DNA from: Marinobacter sp. LQ44
GTDB lineage: Bacteria > Pseudomonadota > Gammaproteobacteria > Pseudomonadales > Oleiphilaceae
Assembly (NCBI RefSeq): GCF_001447155.2
Contig: NZ_CP014754.1
Location: 1,364,001 to 1,428,000, forward strand
Reading direction: 5' to 3'
DNA length: 64,000 nucleotides
Made by a program: the position numbers and the translations under genes. Below are positions 9,543 through 20,282 of the stretch, piece after piece (within the stretch, counting starts at the first letter, position 1; every line of letters starts with the position of its first letter). The notes beneath the pieces are model-generated. The model was not told where the DNA came from. It did not search any database and saw only the letters and a program-made list of their open reading frames with translations.

Positions 9543-9587
9543 GGGCACCAAGGACCAGGTAAAAATAAATAGATTCGCGAGCCCAGG

Positions 9588-10817
9588 ATGACAGATCTAC
9601 TTACCAATCCAGAGTTTTGGCAATACCTCAGCATCCCCGTGATAGCGGCCCTGATCGGCTGGAGCACCAACTGGCTCGCCATCAAAATGACCTTCTACCC
9701 CCTTGAATTCATTGGTAAACCACCGCTCCTGGGCTGGCAAGGCATCATCCCGTCCAAAGCCAGAAAGATGGCCGCCATCAGCGTCGATGCCACCATTTCC
9801 AAAATCGGCACCGTCCAGGAAATCTTCGACCAGATCGACCCCAAAGTCCTGGCCGCCCACATCATCTACACCGTCGACCCACGCATCGAAGAATACGTAG
9901 ACGAACTCATGCTCCGGGAATACCCCTCCTTCTGGGAAAACCTGCCAGCATCCGCCCGCAAAATGGTCTACGACAGGGTTCGAAAGTCCACACCCCAACT
10001 GGTCGACAACCTGGTTGACGACATCTCAGACAACATCGAAGACCTGCTGGACATCAAAGGCATGGTCATCGAGCGCCTGGCTCGCGACAAAAAACTGCTC
10101 AACCGCATTTTCCTGGAATGCGGCGACGTAGAGTTCCGCTTCATCATCAACTCCGGCCTCTACTTCGGTTTCCTGTTCGGCTTGATCCAGATGGCCGTCT
10201 GGTACTTCTACCCCGCCATCTGGGTACTGCCCCTGTTCGGCCTTCTGGTGGGCTGGGCCACCAACTGGATTGCCCTGAACGTGATCTTCCGACCACTTCA
10301 TGAACACAAAGTGGGCCCACTTCGGCTCCAGGGCCTGTTTCTCAAGCGTCAGCCGGAAGTTGCCGAGTCTTTCTGTCACATCGTGACCCATGAAATCCTC
10401 ACCGTGGGCAACATCATCAACTCCATACTTGAAGGCCCCAAGGGCGACCGTGCCCGTAATATGGTCAAGAAACACATCAAACCTCTGGTGGATGAAACCG
10501 CTGGCATGGGCAAAGCCCTGACCCAGATGGCCTTCGGCCCGACCGGCTTTGCCACCCTGAAAAATCAGGTGGGCGAGAAAGCCATCCAGATCTCCCAAAG
10601 CTCCTTCAACAACCCTGTGTTCGAGCAGGACCGTGCCCGCGCCGTCGAATCGATCATGGTTGAGCGGATGATTGCGCTGTCATCAGAAGAATTCCAGGAT
10701 CTGCTGCGCCCCTGTTTCCAGGAAGACGAAATCAAACTGATTCTGGTTGGGGCTTTTCTGGGCTTCGTCGCCGGTGTGTGCCAACTGGTATTCGTGTTTG
10801 GAGAAGCCTTCTTCTGA
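9588..10817 (+). CDS. DUF445 family membrane protein
   Basis: A 409-residue protein of the DUF445 (YheB-like) family. Hydrophobic segments occur at the N-terminus (about 14-33), in the middle (about 188-235) and at the very C-terminus, with long amphipathic helical stretches between. Two near-identical motifs, GWSTNWLAIKMTFYP and GWATNWIALNVIFRP, each sit just after a membrane segment and each is followed by a basic GIIPSKA/GLFLKRQ segment, which suggests an internal duplication. No catalytic residues are evident and the role is unknown; a membrane-tethering or envelope role is only a guess. Confidence 0.82.
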   Translation: MTDLLTNPEFWQYLSIPVIAALIGWSTNWLAIKMTFYPLEFIGKPPLLGWQGIIPSKARKMAAISVDATISKIGTVQEIFDQIDPKVLAAHIIYTVDPRIEEYVDELMLREYPSFWENLPASARKMVYDRVRKSTPQLVDNLVDDISDNIEDLLDIKGMVIERLARDKKLLNRIFLECGDVEFRFIINSGLYFGFLFGLIQMAVWYFYPAIWVLPLFGLLVGWATNWIALNVIFRPLHEHKVGPLRLQGLFLKRQPEVAESFCHIVTHEILTVGNIINSILEGPKGDRARNMVKKHIKPLVDETAGMGKALTQMAFGPTGFATLKNQVGEKAIQISQSSFNNPVFEQDRARAVESIMVERMIALSSEEFQDLLRPCFQEDEIKLILVGAFLGFVAGVCQLVFVFGEAFF

Positions 10818-10908
10818 AGCCACACAAGACTGTGCAGGGTTGCATAACGCCACTATACTGATCCGGTGAACGGTCACTTTTAAATACACGTTAAATCGGA
10901 GGCAATGG

Positions 10909-11955
10909 ATGCCGGGCTTTTTTTCCTGGATATCAGGCTTGTTTGCGACGCCGCCGCCTGCCGCGGCGGCCACCGAGACACGCCTGTTTAACCCGGCGCA
11001 AAGTCACAGCCCCGAACAACACGCTTCAGACGCCGTAGTTGTCAAACAGCTGGAAGATCACCTGTTCTGCTGGCTGCTTGACGCTTCTCCGGCCATGCTC
11101 CGATCCGAACCCGCCGGGGCAGAACAAATACTGACCGAACTGGAGCGCCGCCTGCGCACCAGTGAGATGGAAGAGCTACCGCGCAGGCCCGGCAGCCTGC
11201 CCATGCTGATGCGGGCGTTGTCTAACGAAACAACCGACCGCAAGCAGATTACCGACATCATCCTGAGTGACCCGTCGCTCACAGACCAACTCCTTCAGGT
11301 AGCCAACAGCCCCTACTTCCGGCCCGGTGACAGCACCATAGAGTCGGTGGATCAAGCCGTATTTGTATTGGGGCTGGATGGCATCCGGAACGTCATTTCA
11401 GCGGCGGTCATGCGCCCGATGATGGCGGCAAGAAACAGTCGGGAAGCCCTGTTTGCACAGCGTGCCTGGCGCTGGGGGCTGACCTGCGCCCGGGCAACGG
11501 AACTGATTGCCCGCATTCACCGCGACGACACCAGTGCCCATTTCATGGTGGGGCTGCTGCCGGCACTTGCCTATATTACCATTCGCCGGGAGCTTGGCCG
11601 CATCTACCGGGCTCAGAGTGCCGGCAGCGAGCCAGAGCCAGCGGTTCTGAGGACAGCCCTGATCCGACATCAATGGGCAGCCTGCCAACTGCTGGCCAAT
11701 GTCTGGAACCTGCCGCCGAAATATCATGCCTGGCTGCTCTCGGCCGAACGCCCGGCGCCCAGGCAAGCCCATTCGGCGCTCACCGATGGCTTGTTGTTGG
11801 GAACCCGTGAAGTACTGCGCCATGCTCGCCAGCGCAATTTGCCGGAAGACAAGCTGGCTCAAATCGTGCACCTGACACCGGAGCAGGTCACCCCGGTGCG
11901 CAAGGCCGTGCTCAGGATGCTACAGGAAGGCAAAAGCTCAAAAGCTGACGCCTGA
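10909..11955 (+). CDS. HDOD domain protein
   Basis: A 348-residue cytoplasmic protein. The HDOD domain occupies about residues 85-290, with the typical LPRRPGSLPMLMRAL start and the DPSLTDQLLQVANSPYF block; the HD metal ligands are replaced, as is usual for HDOD. Such proteins act as non-catalytic signalling adaptors. The first 30 residues are hydrophobic and proline-rich (FFSWISGLFATPPPAAAA), perhaps membrane-associated. GGAGG six bases before ATG 10909 supports this start over the out-of-frame ATG at 10905. The 3' end overlaps the convergent YihY gene by 18 bases. Confidence 0.85.
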   Translation: MPGFFSWISGLFATPPPAAAATETRLFNPAQSHSPEQHASDAVVVKQLEDHLFCWLLDASPAMLRSEPAGAEQILTELERRLRTSEMEELPRRPGSLPMLMRALSNETTDRKQITDIILSDPSLTDQLLQVANSPYFRPGDSTIESVDQAVFVLGLDGIRNVISAAVMRPMMAARNSREALFAQRAWRWGLTCARATELIARIHRDDTSAHFMVGLLPALAYITIRRELGRIYRAQSAGSEPEPAVLRTALIRHQWAACQLLANVWNLPPKYHAWLLSAERPAPRQAHSALTDGLLLGTREVLRHARQRNLPEDKLAQIVHLTPEQVTPVRKAVLRMLQEGKSSKADA

Positions 11956-13296
11956 CACCTTCGAGGCATCCGTGGCGCTGTCTGGGGAATCTTCCCCGCC
12001 AGCCAGCAACTCCGCGAAACTGACATCCTTACCGTGACCCACCAGATCTCTCAGCTGCACCGGCATGGCACTGCTTGGAAGGCGGTCAACAACCCGGTCC
12101 TCATCCCGGCGGATGGCCTGGAGCACACTCCCGACTGTGATCAGGTGCAATGCCTTGCCGGGTACCAACTGATCACCATTGCGCCCCGCCAGACTCAACA
12201 GTCCGGCGCGAATCAGCTTGTCACTGATGCTCCGTGTAACCTCCCCAGGTACACGCAGCTCATACTCCAGTGCCTCTTGCTGCGGTGCAGGCTGCCCCAG
12301 GCTGAACGGCTTGGCCACCATCCACATCAACGCCAGGCCCACCCGTTCCTGCAACTCCGGCGCCAGCTGCACATTCTGACGCTTGGCCACAGACCCCGGA
12401 TTCTGCATGTAAAAGGCCAGGCTGGCGCCGAGCAGCAGGATCATCCAGTTCAGGTAGGTCCATATCAGCAGAATAATGCCCACCGCGAACCCCGAATAGA
12501 TCGCCGCGTACTTGGTCGAATTGGCCACAAAGGACGCAAACAGCATGCCCGCCGCCTGCCAGGAGACCCCTGCTATCAAACCAGCAATGAACGCATAACG
12601 CAGCTTTACGCGGGTATTGGGGATGAACACATAGACAAACGTGAAGGCCCCCACCACCAGGAAGAACGGGGTGAAGCGGCTGACCATCACAATCAAAGAA
12701 CCGAACGGTTCAATCTCCATGAACCGCTGCACAACGTTGGATGAAAAAATGGTGGCGGTCACGCCAATGGCTGAGACCATCAGCAGTGGGCCAACCATGA
12801 TCACGCTCAGATAGTTGCTGAAGCGCTGGGCCATGGATCGCATCTCGGGCACGCGCCAGATCATATTGAACGAACGTTCGATTTTCTGGACCAGCGAGAT
12901 GACGGTGTACACCAGCAACGCCAGGCCCACAGAGCCCAACACGCCAACTCTCATGTTATCGACAAAACCCAGGATGCGCTCTGCAACCTCCATGCCCTGG
13001 GGGCCCATCGGCTCAAAAAACTGGTATAGCAAGGGCTCCATGCGCTGGTGCACACCCATCGCTTTAAGCACCGAAAAGCTCAGAGCCAGCAAGGGCACAA
13101 TGCTTAGCAAGGTGGTGTAGACCAGGCTCATGGCGTGAAGGGTCAGCTGCCCGCTGATGACATCCCTAGCCACGGCATACACAGAACGCCCGGTTTTATA
13201 GAGCCAGGTCCAGGGCCATTTCTGCGGTGGATTGGGGTTGGCGAGAATCCACTTCTCCGCCGCCTGAAGCCGCTCTTTGGTTTGAATTGATGCCAC
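11938..13296 (-). CDS. YihY/BrkB family inner-membrane protein
   Basis: A 452-residue polytopic protein with six hydrophobic helices between about residues 55 and 300 (for example LVYTTLLSIVPLLALSFSVL and AVGIILLIWTYLNWMILLLGASLAF), followed by a soluble C-terminal part that contains a likely winged-helix (SDKLIRAGLLSLAGRNGDQLVPGKAL). The family was once annotated as RNase BN, which is an error; its function is unsettled. It is convergent with the HDOD gene, overlapping at the 3' ends. Confidence 0.9.
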   Translation of the reverse strand: MASIQTKERLQAAEKWILANPNPPQKWPWTWLYKTGRSVYAVARDVISGQLTLHAMSLVYTTLLSIVPLLALSFSVLKAMGVHQRMEPLLYQFFEPMGPQGMEVAERILGFVDNMRVGVLGSVGLALLVYTVISLVQKIERSFNMIWRVPEMRSMAQRFSNYLSVIMVGPLLMVSAIGVTATIFSSNVVQRFMEIEPFGSLIVMVSRFTPFFLVVGAFTFVYVFIPNTRVKLRYAFIAGLIAGVSWQAAGMLFASFVANSTKYAAIYSGFAVGIILLIWTYLNWMILLLGASLAFYMQNPGSVAKRQNVQLAPELQERVGLALMWMVAKPFSLGQPAPQQEALEYELRVPGEVTRSISDKLIRAGLLSLAGRNGDQLVPGKALHLITVGSVLQAIRRDEDRVVDRLPSSAMPVQLRDLVGHGKDVSFAELLAGGEDSPDSATDASKVSGVSF

Positions 13297-13389
13297 GCAA
13301 GATCCTGCTTGTCAGTGTTTTCTACAGCTTATCAGCCAACCGGCTGTTAACAAGCCGATTCTCTAGCCAATGAGTTCGGAACCGGCAGA

Positions 13390-14325
13390 TCATGCCCGTG
13401 ACGCAAGATTCCTTGCGGTAATCCCCACAATTCGCTGACGGGCCTCACGACTGGCCCAGGCGGAGTGGGGGGTAAGAATCAGGTTCGGAATATCCTCCGC
13501 CAGCAATGGATTCCCGTGGCGTGGCGGCTCCTCAGTCAGCACATCAAACCCGGCCCCGGCGATCTGACCGTTGCGCAGGGCATTCGCCAACGCCGCTTCA
13601 TCTACCAGACCTCCCCGGCTGGTGTTGATCAGCAACGCTGTGGGTTTCATCAACCCCAGTTCCCTCTCACCAATCATATTCCGGGTGTCATCGGTCAGCA
13701 GGCAGTGCAGAGACAGTACGTCGGCCTGCGCCAACAGGTCGTCCAGCGGAACCCGGGAATAGCCATCGACCTCTCCGGGCTGCTGCCCTGGCCGACAACC
13801 CAGCACAATGTTCATACCAAAGGCCTTTGCCCGTTCCACAACACCCTGCCCCAGGTCGCCATAACCGACAATACCCAGCGTTTTGCCCTCCAGCTCCATA
13901 ATCGGGTAGTCCATCAGGCAGAACATATCACTCTTACCCCAGGTACCATTTCGGGCATCCCGATTGTAATCCAGCAACCGCGTGGCCAGCGCCAGAATCA
14001 GCGCCATGGTGTGCTGGGCCACGGTGGAACGGCCATAGTTGGTCACGTTCATCACGGTGATCCCATGCTCCTTTGCCGCCGCCCGGTCAATGTTGTTCAG
14101 CCCCGTGGCCACCACCGCAATCGTCTTCAGCTCCGGGCAGGCGTCGAAATGCTCCCTGCCCAGCACCACCTTGTTCACCAGCACCGTATCAAAACCCTGA
14201 ATCCGCTCCACAACCTGCTCGGGCGAGGTTCGGTCATAACAGGTCAGGCCACCGGTTACCTGCTCAATCGGCGACAGATCCACATCACTGCCAAGGGTCT
14301 GGCTATCAAGAAACACCGCTTTCAT
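13390..14325 (-). CDS. D-2-hydroxyacid dehydrogenase (hydroxypyruvate/glycerate type)
   Basis: A 311-residue NAD-dependent D-2-hydroxyacid dehydrogenase. The Rossmann motif GYGDLG is at 154-159, and the catalytic Arg237 (TSRGGLVDE), Glu266 (EEPPRHGNPL) and His287 (TPHSAW) are in place. The ATGLNNID and TVAQHTMALI blocks are close to HprA-type glycerate/hydroxypyruvate reductases, but related enzymes act on many 2-oxoacids, so no symbol is given. The start at 14325 follows GGGAGAAAAGT; an in-frame start 27 bases earlier lacks such a site. It diverges from tpm. Confidence 0.93.
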   Translation of the reverse strand: MKAVFLDSQTLGSDVDLSPIEQVTGGLTCYDRTSPEQVVERIQGFDTVLVNKVVLGREHFDACPELKTIAVVATGLNNIDRAAAKEHGITVMNVTNYGRSTVAQHTMALILALATRLLDYNRDARNGTWGKSDMFCLMDYPIMELEGKTLGIVGYGDLGQGVVERAKAFGMNIVLGCRPGQQPGEVDGYSRVPLDDLLAQADVLSLHCLLTDDTRNMIGERELGLMKPTALLINTSRGGLVDEAALANALRNGQIAGAGFDVLTEEPPRHGNPLLAEDIPNLILTPHSAWASREARQRIVGITARNLASRA

Positions 14326-14399
14326 ACTTTTCTCCCAACTCAAGAACCGCACAGATTAAGGTAGACTGAGTAAAACGAGCAAACTCAGGGAGGCAAACC

Positions 14400-15059
14400 A
14401 TGGAACACGAATTCTGGCACGAACGCTGGGAAAAGAGCCAAATCGGCTTCCACGAGGGCACGGTAAACCAGTACCTGCATGACCACTGGCCGGAGCTGGC
14501 CGGCCAGGGCACCGAAGCCGTGTTCGTGCCCCTGTGCGGCAAAGCCCATGACATGTGGTGGCTCCACGACCGTGGCCACCCCATCATTGGCGTGGAAATC
14601 AGCGACATCGCCTGCAAGGATTTCTTCGAAGAGGCCGGCGAGAAAGCCAAGGTGCATCCGGGCGAACCCTTCACTACCTTCAAACACGACGACCTGCAAA
14701 TCTGGTGCGGCGACTTCTTCCAACTGGTGCCCGATGACCTCAAACACATCCGCCTCGTCTACGACCGTGCAGCGCTCATCGCCCTGCCCCCGGAAATGCG
14801 CAAAGGCTATGTGGACCACCTGACCGCCATCATCCCGGACGGCACCAGAATCCTGCTGATCACCCTCGATTACGACAGCAACGAAATGCAAGGCCCTCCC
14901 TTCAACGTCAGCGACGAGGAAGTGTTCCAGCTGTATAGCGAGGACTACGAAGTTAACCACGTACTGAAGCGCGACATGGCCCACGACAACCCCTTCGCCA
15001 AAAGAAGAGGCCTGAGAAACGGCGCCGCAGAAAGCGTGTTTACACTAATAAAGAAATAA
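14400..15059 (+). CDS. tpm: Thiopurine S-methyltransferase family protein
   Basis: A 219-residue SAM-dependent methyltransferase. The N-terminal WHERWEKSQIGFHEGTVNQ block, the FVPLCGKAHDMWWLHDRGH SAM motif and the YDRAALIALPPEMR stretch are characteristic of bacterial TPMT. Bacterial members methylate thiols and also selenium and tellurium compounds to volatile, less toxic forms; which of these applies here is not known. GGGAGGC precedes the ATG. A long hairpin element lies 45 bases after the stop. Confidence 0.94.
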   Translation: MEHEFWHERWEKSQIGFHEGTVNQYLHDHWPELAGQGTEAVFVPLCGKAHDMWWLHDRGHPIIGVEISDIACKDFFEEAGEKAKVHPGEPFTTFKHDDLQIWCGDFFQLVPDDLKHIRLVYDRAALIALPPEMRKGYVDHLTAIIPDGTRILLITLDYDSNEMQGPPFNVSDEEVFQLYSEDYEVNHVLKRDMAHDNPFAKRRGLRNGAAESVFTLIKK

Positions 15060-15103
15060 GTGGCCCACCGCAGTCCAAAAGCGGCCCCTTCGAGGTCTCG
15101 ATC

Positions 15104-15197
15104 GACGTATGCCGGGGCAGGATTTTCTTGGGCAAACTGAATGTCTGAGCAAAGCGAGTTTCAGTTTGCCCAAGAAAATCCTGCCCCGGTGTACGTC
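15104..15197 (+). repeat. Long inverted-repeat element 3 (different loop type)
   Basis: Arms 15104-15140 and 15161-15197 pair over 37 positions with only two non-Watson-Crick positions, both of which become G-U in the plus-strand RNA (strand of tpm and prkA). The 20-base loop contains GAGCAAAGCGAG and no GGA hairpins, so this is not a copy of the family at 625, 9428, 33295, 37249 and 43001. No T-run follows. Confidence 0.8.
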
Positions 15198-15479
15198 AGC
15201 CCCCCAACCCAGGACGCCCAGAAGGCCACCAATCCGATACGCCCCGTAACATAATTTAATGAACCTAAGGTGAACCCCACCTGTCCAACCCCCGAACTCT
15301 GAACTAAGCTCAGATTAAGCAGGCCGGAAAGCTCCGGATAACGTATACCTGTTTAACAGAACCATCCCATCAACCTATTAACCAGAGCACACCGCCCGGA
15401 CCGGCGGCGTTTCAGCAACGGGGATATTGCGTGAGTTAAAGCGGTTTTATAACAAGCAAGAGCAAGCGAGGGGCCATCT
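15198..15479 (+). other. Upstream region of the prkA operon
   Basis: The 420-base gap between tpm and prkA holds element 3 and then about 280 bases with no gene. A purine-rich ribosome site (GAGGGGCC) precedes the prkA ATG. In other bacteria this operon is under general-stress or nitrogen-starvation control, but I do not see a promoter motif clear enough to call. Confidence 0.4.
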
Positions 15480-17402
15480 ATGAGCATTCTGCAGCACTTC
15501 AAAGACCGGTATGCATCCACTCAGGAGGAAGAATACTCCCTTGAGGAATACCTGGAGATCTGCAAAAAGGACCCAACAGCCTACAGCACCGCCGCCGAGC
15601 GAATGCTGATAGCCATCGGCGAACCAGAACTGATCGACACCTCCCGTGACCCTCGCCTGTCACGCATTTTTTCCAACAAAGTCATCAAGCGATACCCGGA
15701 ATTCTCCGAGTTCTACGGCATGGAAGAAGCCGTGGAAAACATCGTGTCGTTCTTCCGCCACGCCGCCCAGGGCCTGGAAGAGAAGAAGCAGATTCTTTAC
15801 CTGCTGGGCCCGGTGGGCGGCGGCAAATCCTCCCTGGCGGAAAAACTCAAGGCACTGATGCAGAAGGTGCCGTTCTATGCCATTAAAGGTTCGCCGGTCA
15901 ACGAAAGCCCCCTGGGCCTGTTCGACCCGGACGAAGACGGCCCGATTCTGGAGGAAGAATACGGCATTCCCGGCCGCTACCTGAAAAACATCATGTCGCC
16001 CTGGGCCGTCAAACGCCTGCACGAGTATGGTGGCGACATCAGCCAGTTCCGGGTGGTGAAACGCTACCCGTCGGTGCTCGACCAGATCGGGGTGTCCAAG
16101 ACCGAACCCGGTGATGACAACAACCAGGATATTTCGGCACTGGTGGGCAAGGTCAACATCCGTATGCTGGAAGACTTCTCCCAGGAGGATCCAGACGCTT
16201 ACAGCTTTAGTGGCGGCCTGTGCAAAGCCAACCAGGGGCTGATGGAATTTGTGGAGATGTTCAAGGCCCCCATCAAGGTGCTGCATCCACTGCTGACCGC
16301 CACCCAGGAAGGCAACTATAACACCACCGAAGGTATGGGTTCCGTGCCCTTCGACGGCGTTATCCTGGCCCACTCCAACGAATCCGAGTGGCAGACCTTC
16401 CGCAACAACAAGCACAACGAAGCCTTCCTTGACCGGGTATACATCGTCAAGGTGCCCTATTGTGTGCGGGTTACCGAAGAGATCGAGATCTACCGCAAGC
16501 TGCTGAAAAACAGCTCCCTGGCCGGCGCCCCCTGTGCCCCAGACACCCTCGACATGCTGGCCCAGTTCTCGGTGCTGTCGCGCATCAAGGAGCCGGAAAA
16601 CTCCAGCATCTTCTCCAAGATGAAGGTGTACGACGGCCAGAGCATCAAAGACACCGACCCGAAAGCCAAGTCCATCCAGGAATATCGGGACGCCGCCGGG
16701 GTGATGGAAGGCATGGATGGGTTGTCTACCCGCTTCGCGTTCAAGATTTTGTCAAAGGTATTCAACTTCGACACCACCGAAGTAGCGGCCAACCCGGTGC
16801 ACCTGCTGTACGTGCTGGAAAAACAGATCGAGCAGGAACAGTATCCGTCTGAGATTCAGGAAAAATACCTGAGGTTCATCAAGGAATACCTGGCACCGCA
16901 CTATGTGCAATTCATCGGCAAGGAAATCCAGACCGCCTATCTGGAAAGCTACAGCGAATACGGCCAGAACCTGTTCGACCGTTACGTGACCTACGCCGAC
17001 CTGTGGATACAGGACCAGGAGTTCCGGGATCCGGAAACCGGGGAAATTCTGGACCGCGCCTCCATCAACGACGAGCTGGAAAAAATCGAGAAGCCTGCGG
17101 GCATCAGCAACCCGAAAGACTTCCGCAACGAAGTGGTCAACTTTGTGCTGCGGGCCCGGGCCAACAATCAGGGCCAGAATCCCAGCTGGCTCAGTTACGA
17201 GAAGCTGCGCAGCGTGATCGAGAAGAAGATGTTCTCCAACACCGAAGACCTGCTGCCGGTGATTTCCTTCAACCCGAAAGCCAGCCAGGAAGACCAGAAG
17301 AAGCACAAACAGTTTGTGGAACGCATGGTCGAACGTGGGTACACGGAGAAACAGGTCCGCTTGCTCGCTGAGTGGTATCTGCGTGTGCGTAAGTCCCATT
17401 AA
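15480..17402 (+). CDS. prkA: PrkA family serine protein kinase/AAA ATPase (YeaG)
   Basis: A 640-residue cytoplasmic protein with an AAA-type N-terminal domain and a C-terminal PrkA domain. The Walker A motif GPVGGGKSS lies at about 110-118, preceded by the conserved [19 protein letters not shown] block. E. coli YeaG, the close relative, is induced in stress and nitrogen starvation and works with YeaH. The gene heads a three-gene operon with a DUF444 (yeaH) and a spoVR-like gene, the same order as in many proteobacteria. Whether it truly phosphorylates proteins or acts as a AAA protease/remodeller is debated for the family. Confidence 0.96.
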   Translation: MSILQHFKDRYASTQEEEYSLEEYLEICKKDPTAYSTAAERMLIAIGEPELIDTSRDPRLSRIFSNKVIKRYPEFSEFYGMEEAVENIVSFFRHAAQGLEEKKQILYLLGPVGGGKSSLAEKLKALMQKVPFYAIKGSPVNESPLGLFDPDEDGPILEEEYGIPGRYLKNIMSPWAVKRLHEYGGDISQFRVVKRYPSVLDQIGVSKTEPGDDNNQDISALVGKVNIRMLEDFSQEDPDAYSFSGGLCKANQGLMEFVEMFKAPIKVLHPLLTATQEGNYNTTEGMGSVPFDGVILAHSNESEWQTFRNNKHNEAFLDRVYIVKVPYCVRVTEEIEIYRKLLKNSSLAGAPCAPDTLDMLAQFSVLSRIKEPENSSIFSKMKVYDGQSIKDTDPKAKSIQEYRDAAGVMEGMDGLSTRFAFKILSKVFNFDTTEVAANPVHLLYVLEKQIEQEQYPSEIQEKYLRFIKEYLAPHYVQFIGKEIQTAYLESYSEYGQNLFDRYVTYADLWIQDQEFRDPETGEILDRASINDELEKIEKPAGISNPKDFRNEVVNFVLRARANNQGQNPSWLSYEKLRSVIEKKMFSNTEDLLPVISFNPKASQEDQKKHKQFVERMVERGYTEKQVRLLAEWYLRVRKSH

Positions 17403-17422
17403 CGGCCAGCGGGAGCAGACCC

Positions 17423-18718
17423 ATGGGTATGACCCACATAGTCGACCGGCGACTGAACGGTAAAAACAAAAGCGCGGTGAACCGGGAACGGTTCCTGCGC
17501 CGCTATCGCCATCACATCAAAAAAGCGGTGTCCGAAGCGGTCCAGAAACGTTCCATTACGGATATTGAACGGGGCGAGAAAGTCAGCATTCCGGCCCGGG
17601 ATATACAGGAACCCATCTTCCACCATGGTCCCGGTGGTCGGCGGGAAGTGGTACACCCGGGCAACCAGGAATGGGTAGCCGGTGACACCATTCCCAAACC
17701 CCCGGGCGGTGGCGGCAAAGGCCAGGGGCAAGGCCAGGCCAGCCCCGACGGTGAAGGCATGGACGAATTTGCCTTCCAGATCACCCAGGAGGAATTCCTG
17801 GAATTCCTGTTTGATGACCTGGAACTGCCCAACCTGGCCCGCAAGAAACTCAAGGATACCGAAGCCTTCAGTTACGTACGCGCCGGGTTCACCAGCCAGG
17901 GTGTGCCCGCCAAACTGGATGTGGTGCGCTCCCTGCGGGGCGCCCATGCCCGCCGGCTCGGCCTCGGCGGCGCCCGCAAGAAGAAAATCAAGGATCTGGA
18001 AAAGCAGCTGGAAGTCCTGAGAAGCGCGCCTGAAGATCTGGACCCGGCCTTCAGCCATGAAGACCAGATCAAGGTGCTGGAAGACGAAATTGCGCGCCTG
18101 AAAGCCAACGTCAAACGCATTCCGTTTATCGACGAGATCGACCTGCGTTACCGCCAGCACCAGAAGCAGCCCAAGCCCGCCACCAGCGCCGTAATGTTCT
18201 GCCTGATGGATGTGTCCGGCTCCATGACTCAGATGCACAAAGACATCGCCAAGCGCTTTTTTATCCTGCTGTATCTGTTCCTGAAGAAGAACTACAAGAA
18301 GATCGATGTGGTGTTTATCCGCCACCACACCAGTGCCAAGGAAGTGGACGAAGAAGAATTCTTCTACAGCCGGGAAACCGGCGGCACCATTGTTTCCAGC
18401 GCCCTGAAGCTGATGCACCGGATCATCGAGGCCCGATACTCACCGGCGGAATGGAACATCTACGCTGCCCAGGCATCGGATGGTGACAACTGGAACGATG
18501 ACTCCCCGGTTTGCAGCAAACTGCTGGCCAACAGCATTCTGCCGCTGGTGCAGTACTACTCTTACATCGAAATCACACCCCAGGACCACCAGATGCTCTG
18601 GTACGAGTACGAGAAGATCCTAGAACAGTTTCCCCAGAGTTTTGCCATGCAGCAAATTGCAGACCCTGGCGATATTTACCCGGTATTCCGACAGTTGTTC
18701 GAGAGGAAAGCGGCATGA
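17423..18718 (+). CDS. yeaH: DUF444/YeaH family protein with VWA-like domain
   Basis: A 431-residue protein. An N-terminal basic segment ([28 protein letters not shown]) is followed by a glycine-rich linker (about 94-105), a coiled-coil-like stretch (about 185-232) and a C-terminal von Willebrand A-like domain whose metal site reads DVSGS at 263-267. It lies 20 bases after prkA and its stop overlaps the spoVR start (ATGA), so translation is coupled. In E. coli YeaH forms a functional pair with the kinase YeaG. Confidence 0.95.
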   Translation: MGMTHIVDRRLNGKNKSAVNRERFLRRYRHHIKKAVSEAVQKRSITDIERGEKVSIPARDIQEPIFHHGPGGRREVVHPGNQEWVAGDTIPKPPGGGGKGQGQGQASPDGEGMDEFAFQITQEEFLEFLFDDLELPNLARKKLKDTEAFSYVRAGFTSQGVPAKLDVVRSLRGAHARRLGLGGARKKKIKDLEKQLEVLRSAPEDLDPAFSHEDQIKVLEDEIARLKANVKRIPFIDEIDLRYRQHQKQPKPATSAVMFCLMDVSGSMTQMHKDIAKRFFILLYLFLKKNYKKIDVVFIRHHTSAKEVDEEEFFYSRETGGTIVSSALKLMHRIIEARYSPAEWNIYAAQASDGDNWNDDSPVCSKLLANSILPLVQYYSYIEITPQDHQMLWYEYEKILEQFPQSFAMQQIADPGDIYPVFRQLFERKAA

Positions 18719-20274
18719 GCAGCCTGATTGATCGCCCGAACGCACCGGAGAGCGAACAACCCAAGGCAGGAACGCCCATTTCCACCGGCTCAGAATGGAC
18801 CTTTGAGCTTATCCAGAAGTACGACGAGGAGATTGCCAAGTGCGCCGCCGAGTTCGGCCTGGACACCTACCCTAACCAGGTGGAAGTGATTACGGCCGAG
18901 CAGATGATGGATGCCTACAGTTCCGTGGGTATGCCCGTGGGCTATCACCACTGGTCGTTCGGCAAGCAATTCCTGCAGACCTCCAAGGGCTACCAACGGG
19001 GACAGATGGGCCTGGCCTACGAGATCGTGATCAACTCCAACCCCTGTATCGCCTACCTGATGGAGGAGAACACCCTGCCCATGCAGGCCCTGGTGATCGC
19101 CCACGCCAGCTATGGCCACAATTCGTTTTTCAAAGGCAACTACCTGTTCCGCACCTGGACCGACGCCAGTGCGATCATCGATTACCTGGTGTTCGCCCGC
19201 AATTATGTCGCCGAATGCGAAGAGCGCCATGGTGTGGATGCGGTGGAGGAGATCCTGGATTCCTGTCATGCCCTGATGAACTACGGGGTAGACCGATACA
19301 AACGCCCGGCACCCATTTCCGCGGCGGAAGAAGCCCAGCGTCAAAAAGAGCGGGAAGAATACCAGCAAAGGCGCATCAACGATCTGTGGCGAACCATCCC
19401 GAAACCGGACGAAGACGACGACCCGGTCAAGCGTAAACCCCGCTACCCGGAAGAGCCCCAGGAAAACCTGCTGTACTTCATCGAGAAGAACGCGCCACTG
19501 TTGGAAACCTGGCAGCGGGAACTGGTGCGGATTGTGCGCAAACTGGCACAGTACTTTTACCCGCAGCGCCAGACCCAGGTGATGAACGAAGGCTGGGCCA
19601 CCTTCTGGCACTACACCCTGTTGCACCGGATGTACGAGAAAGGCCTGGTGACCGACGGCTTTATGCTGGAATTCCTGCAAAGCCACACCGCCGTGGTGTA
19701 CCAGCCACCATTCAACAGCCCCTGGTATTCCGGCATTAACCCCTACACCCTGGGCTTCTCCATCTTCACCGACCTGCGGCGCATCTGCGAGAACCCCACC
19801 AAGGAAGACCGGGAGTGGTTCCCGGACATCGCCGGCAAAGACTGGCTGGAGACCGTGCATTTCGCCATGCGCAACTTCAAGGATGAGAGTTTTATCCAGC
19901 AGTTCCTGTCGCCCAAAGTGATGCGGGATTTGAAACTGTTCGCCATTGAGAACGACGACCGGGAAGACCACTACCGGGTGACCGCCATTCATGACGACCC
20001 CGGCTACCGCACCCTGCGGGAGAAACTGGCTCGCCAGTACAACCTGAGCTACCGGGAGCCGAACATTCAGGTCTGGAACGTGGACGTGCGGGGCGACCGG
20101 TCGCTGACCCTGCGCCACGTGCCGGTAGACCGGGTGCCACTGGGAGCGGAAACCGACGAAGTGCTCAAGCACGTGCTCCGGCTGTGGGGCTTTGATGTGC
20201 ATCTGGAAAGCGTGGACGACGGCACCGTGGTGGAAGAGCACCACTGTCCGCCAAGAGCGGTGGACGAAGAGTAA
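18715..20274 (+). CDS. SpoVR family protein
   Basis: A 519-residue SpoVR-like protein, named after a Bacillus sporulation cortex protein; the role in non-sporulating bacteria is unknown beyond its link to the prkA-yeaH stress operon. Typical blocks are [29 protein letters not shown] and [13 protein letters not shown], the last resembling a zinc-peptidase-like HE-type site. The start at 18715 overlaps the yeaH stop as ATGA; a longer in-frame reading from 18511 would lie inside yeaH and is rejected. Confidence 0.95.
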   Translation: MSSLIDRPNAPESEQPKAGTPISTGSEWTFELIQKYDEEIAKCAAEFGLDTYPNQVEVITAEQMMDAYSSVGMPVGYHHWSFGKQFLQTSKGYQRGQMGLAYEIVINSNPCIAYLMEENTLPMQALVIAHASYGHNSFFKGNYLFRTWTDASAIIDYLVFARNYVAECEERHGVDAVEEILDSCHALMNYGVDRYKRPAPISAAEEAQRQKEREEYQQRRINDLWRTIPKPDEDDDPVKRKPRYPEEPQENLLYFIEKNAPLLETWQRELVRIVRKLAQYFYPQRQTQVMNEGWATFWHYTLLHRMYEKGLVTDGFMLEFLQSHTAVVYQPPFNSPWYSGINPYTLGFSIFTDLRRICENPTKEDREWFPDIAGKDWLETVHFAMRNFKDESFIQQFLSPKVMRDLKLFAIENDDREDHYRVTAIHDDPGYRTLREKLARQYNLSYREPNIQVWNVDVRGDRSLTLRHVPVDRVPLGAETDEVLKHVLRLWGFDVHLESVDDGTVVEEHHCPPRAVDEE

Positions 20275-20282
20275 ACCGGAAC

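Noticed and set aside
11938-13296. RNase BN annotation for the YihY-like protein
   Set aside because: The protein is a multi-helix membrane protein; true RNase BN is the unrelated RNase Z-type enzyme.
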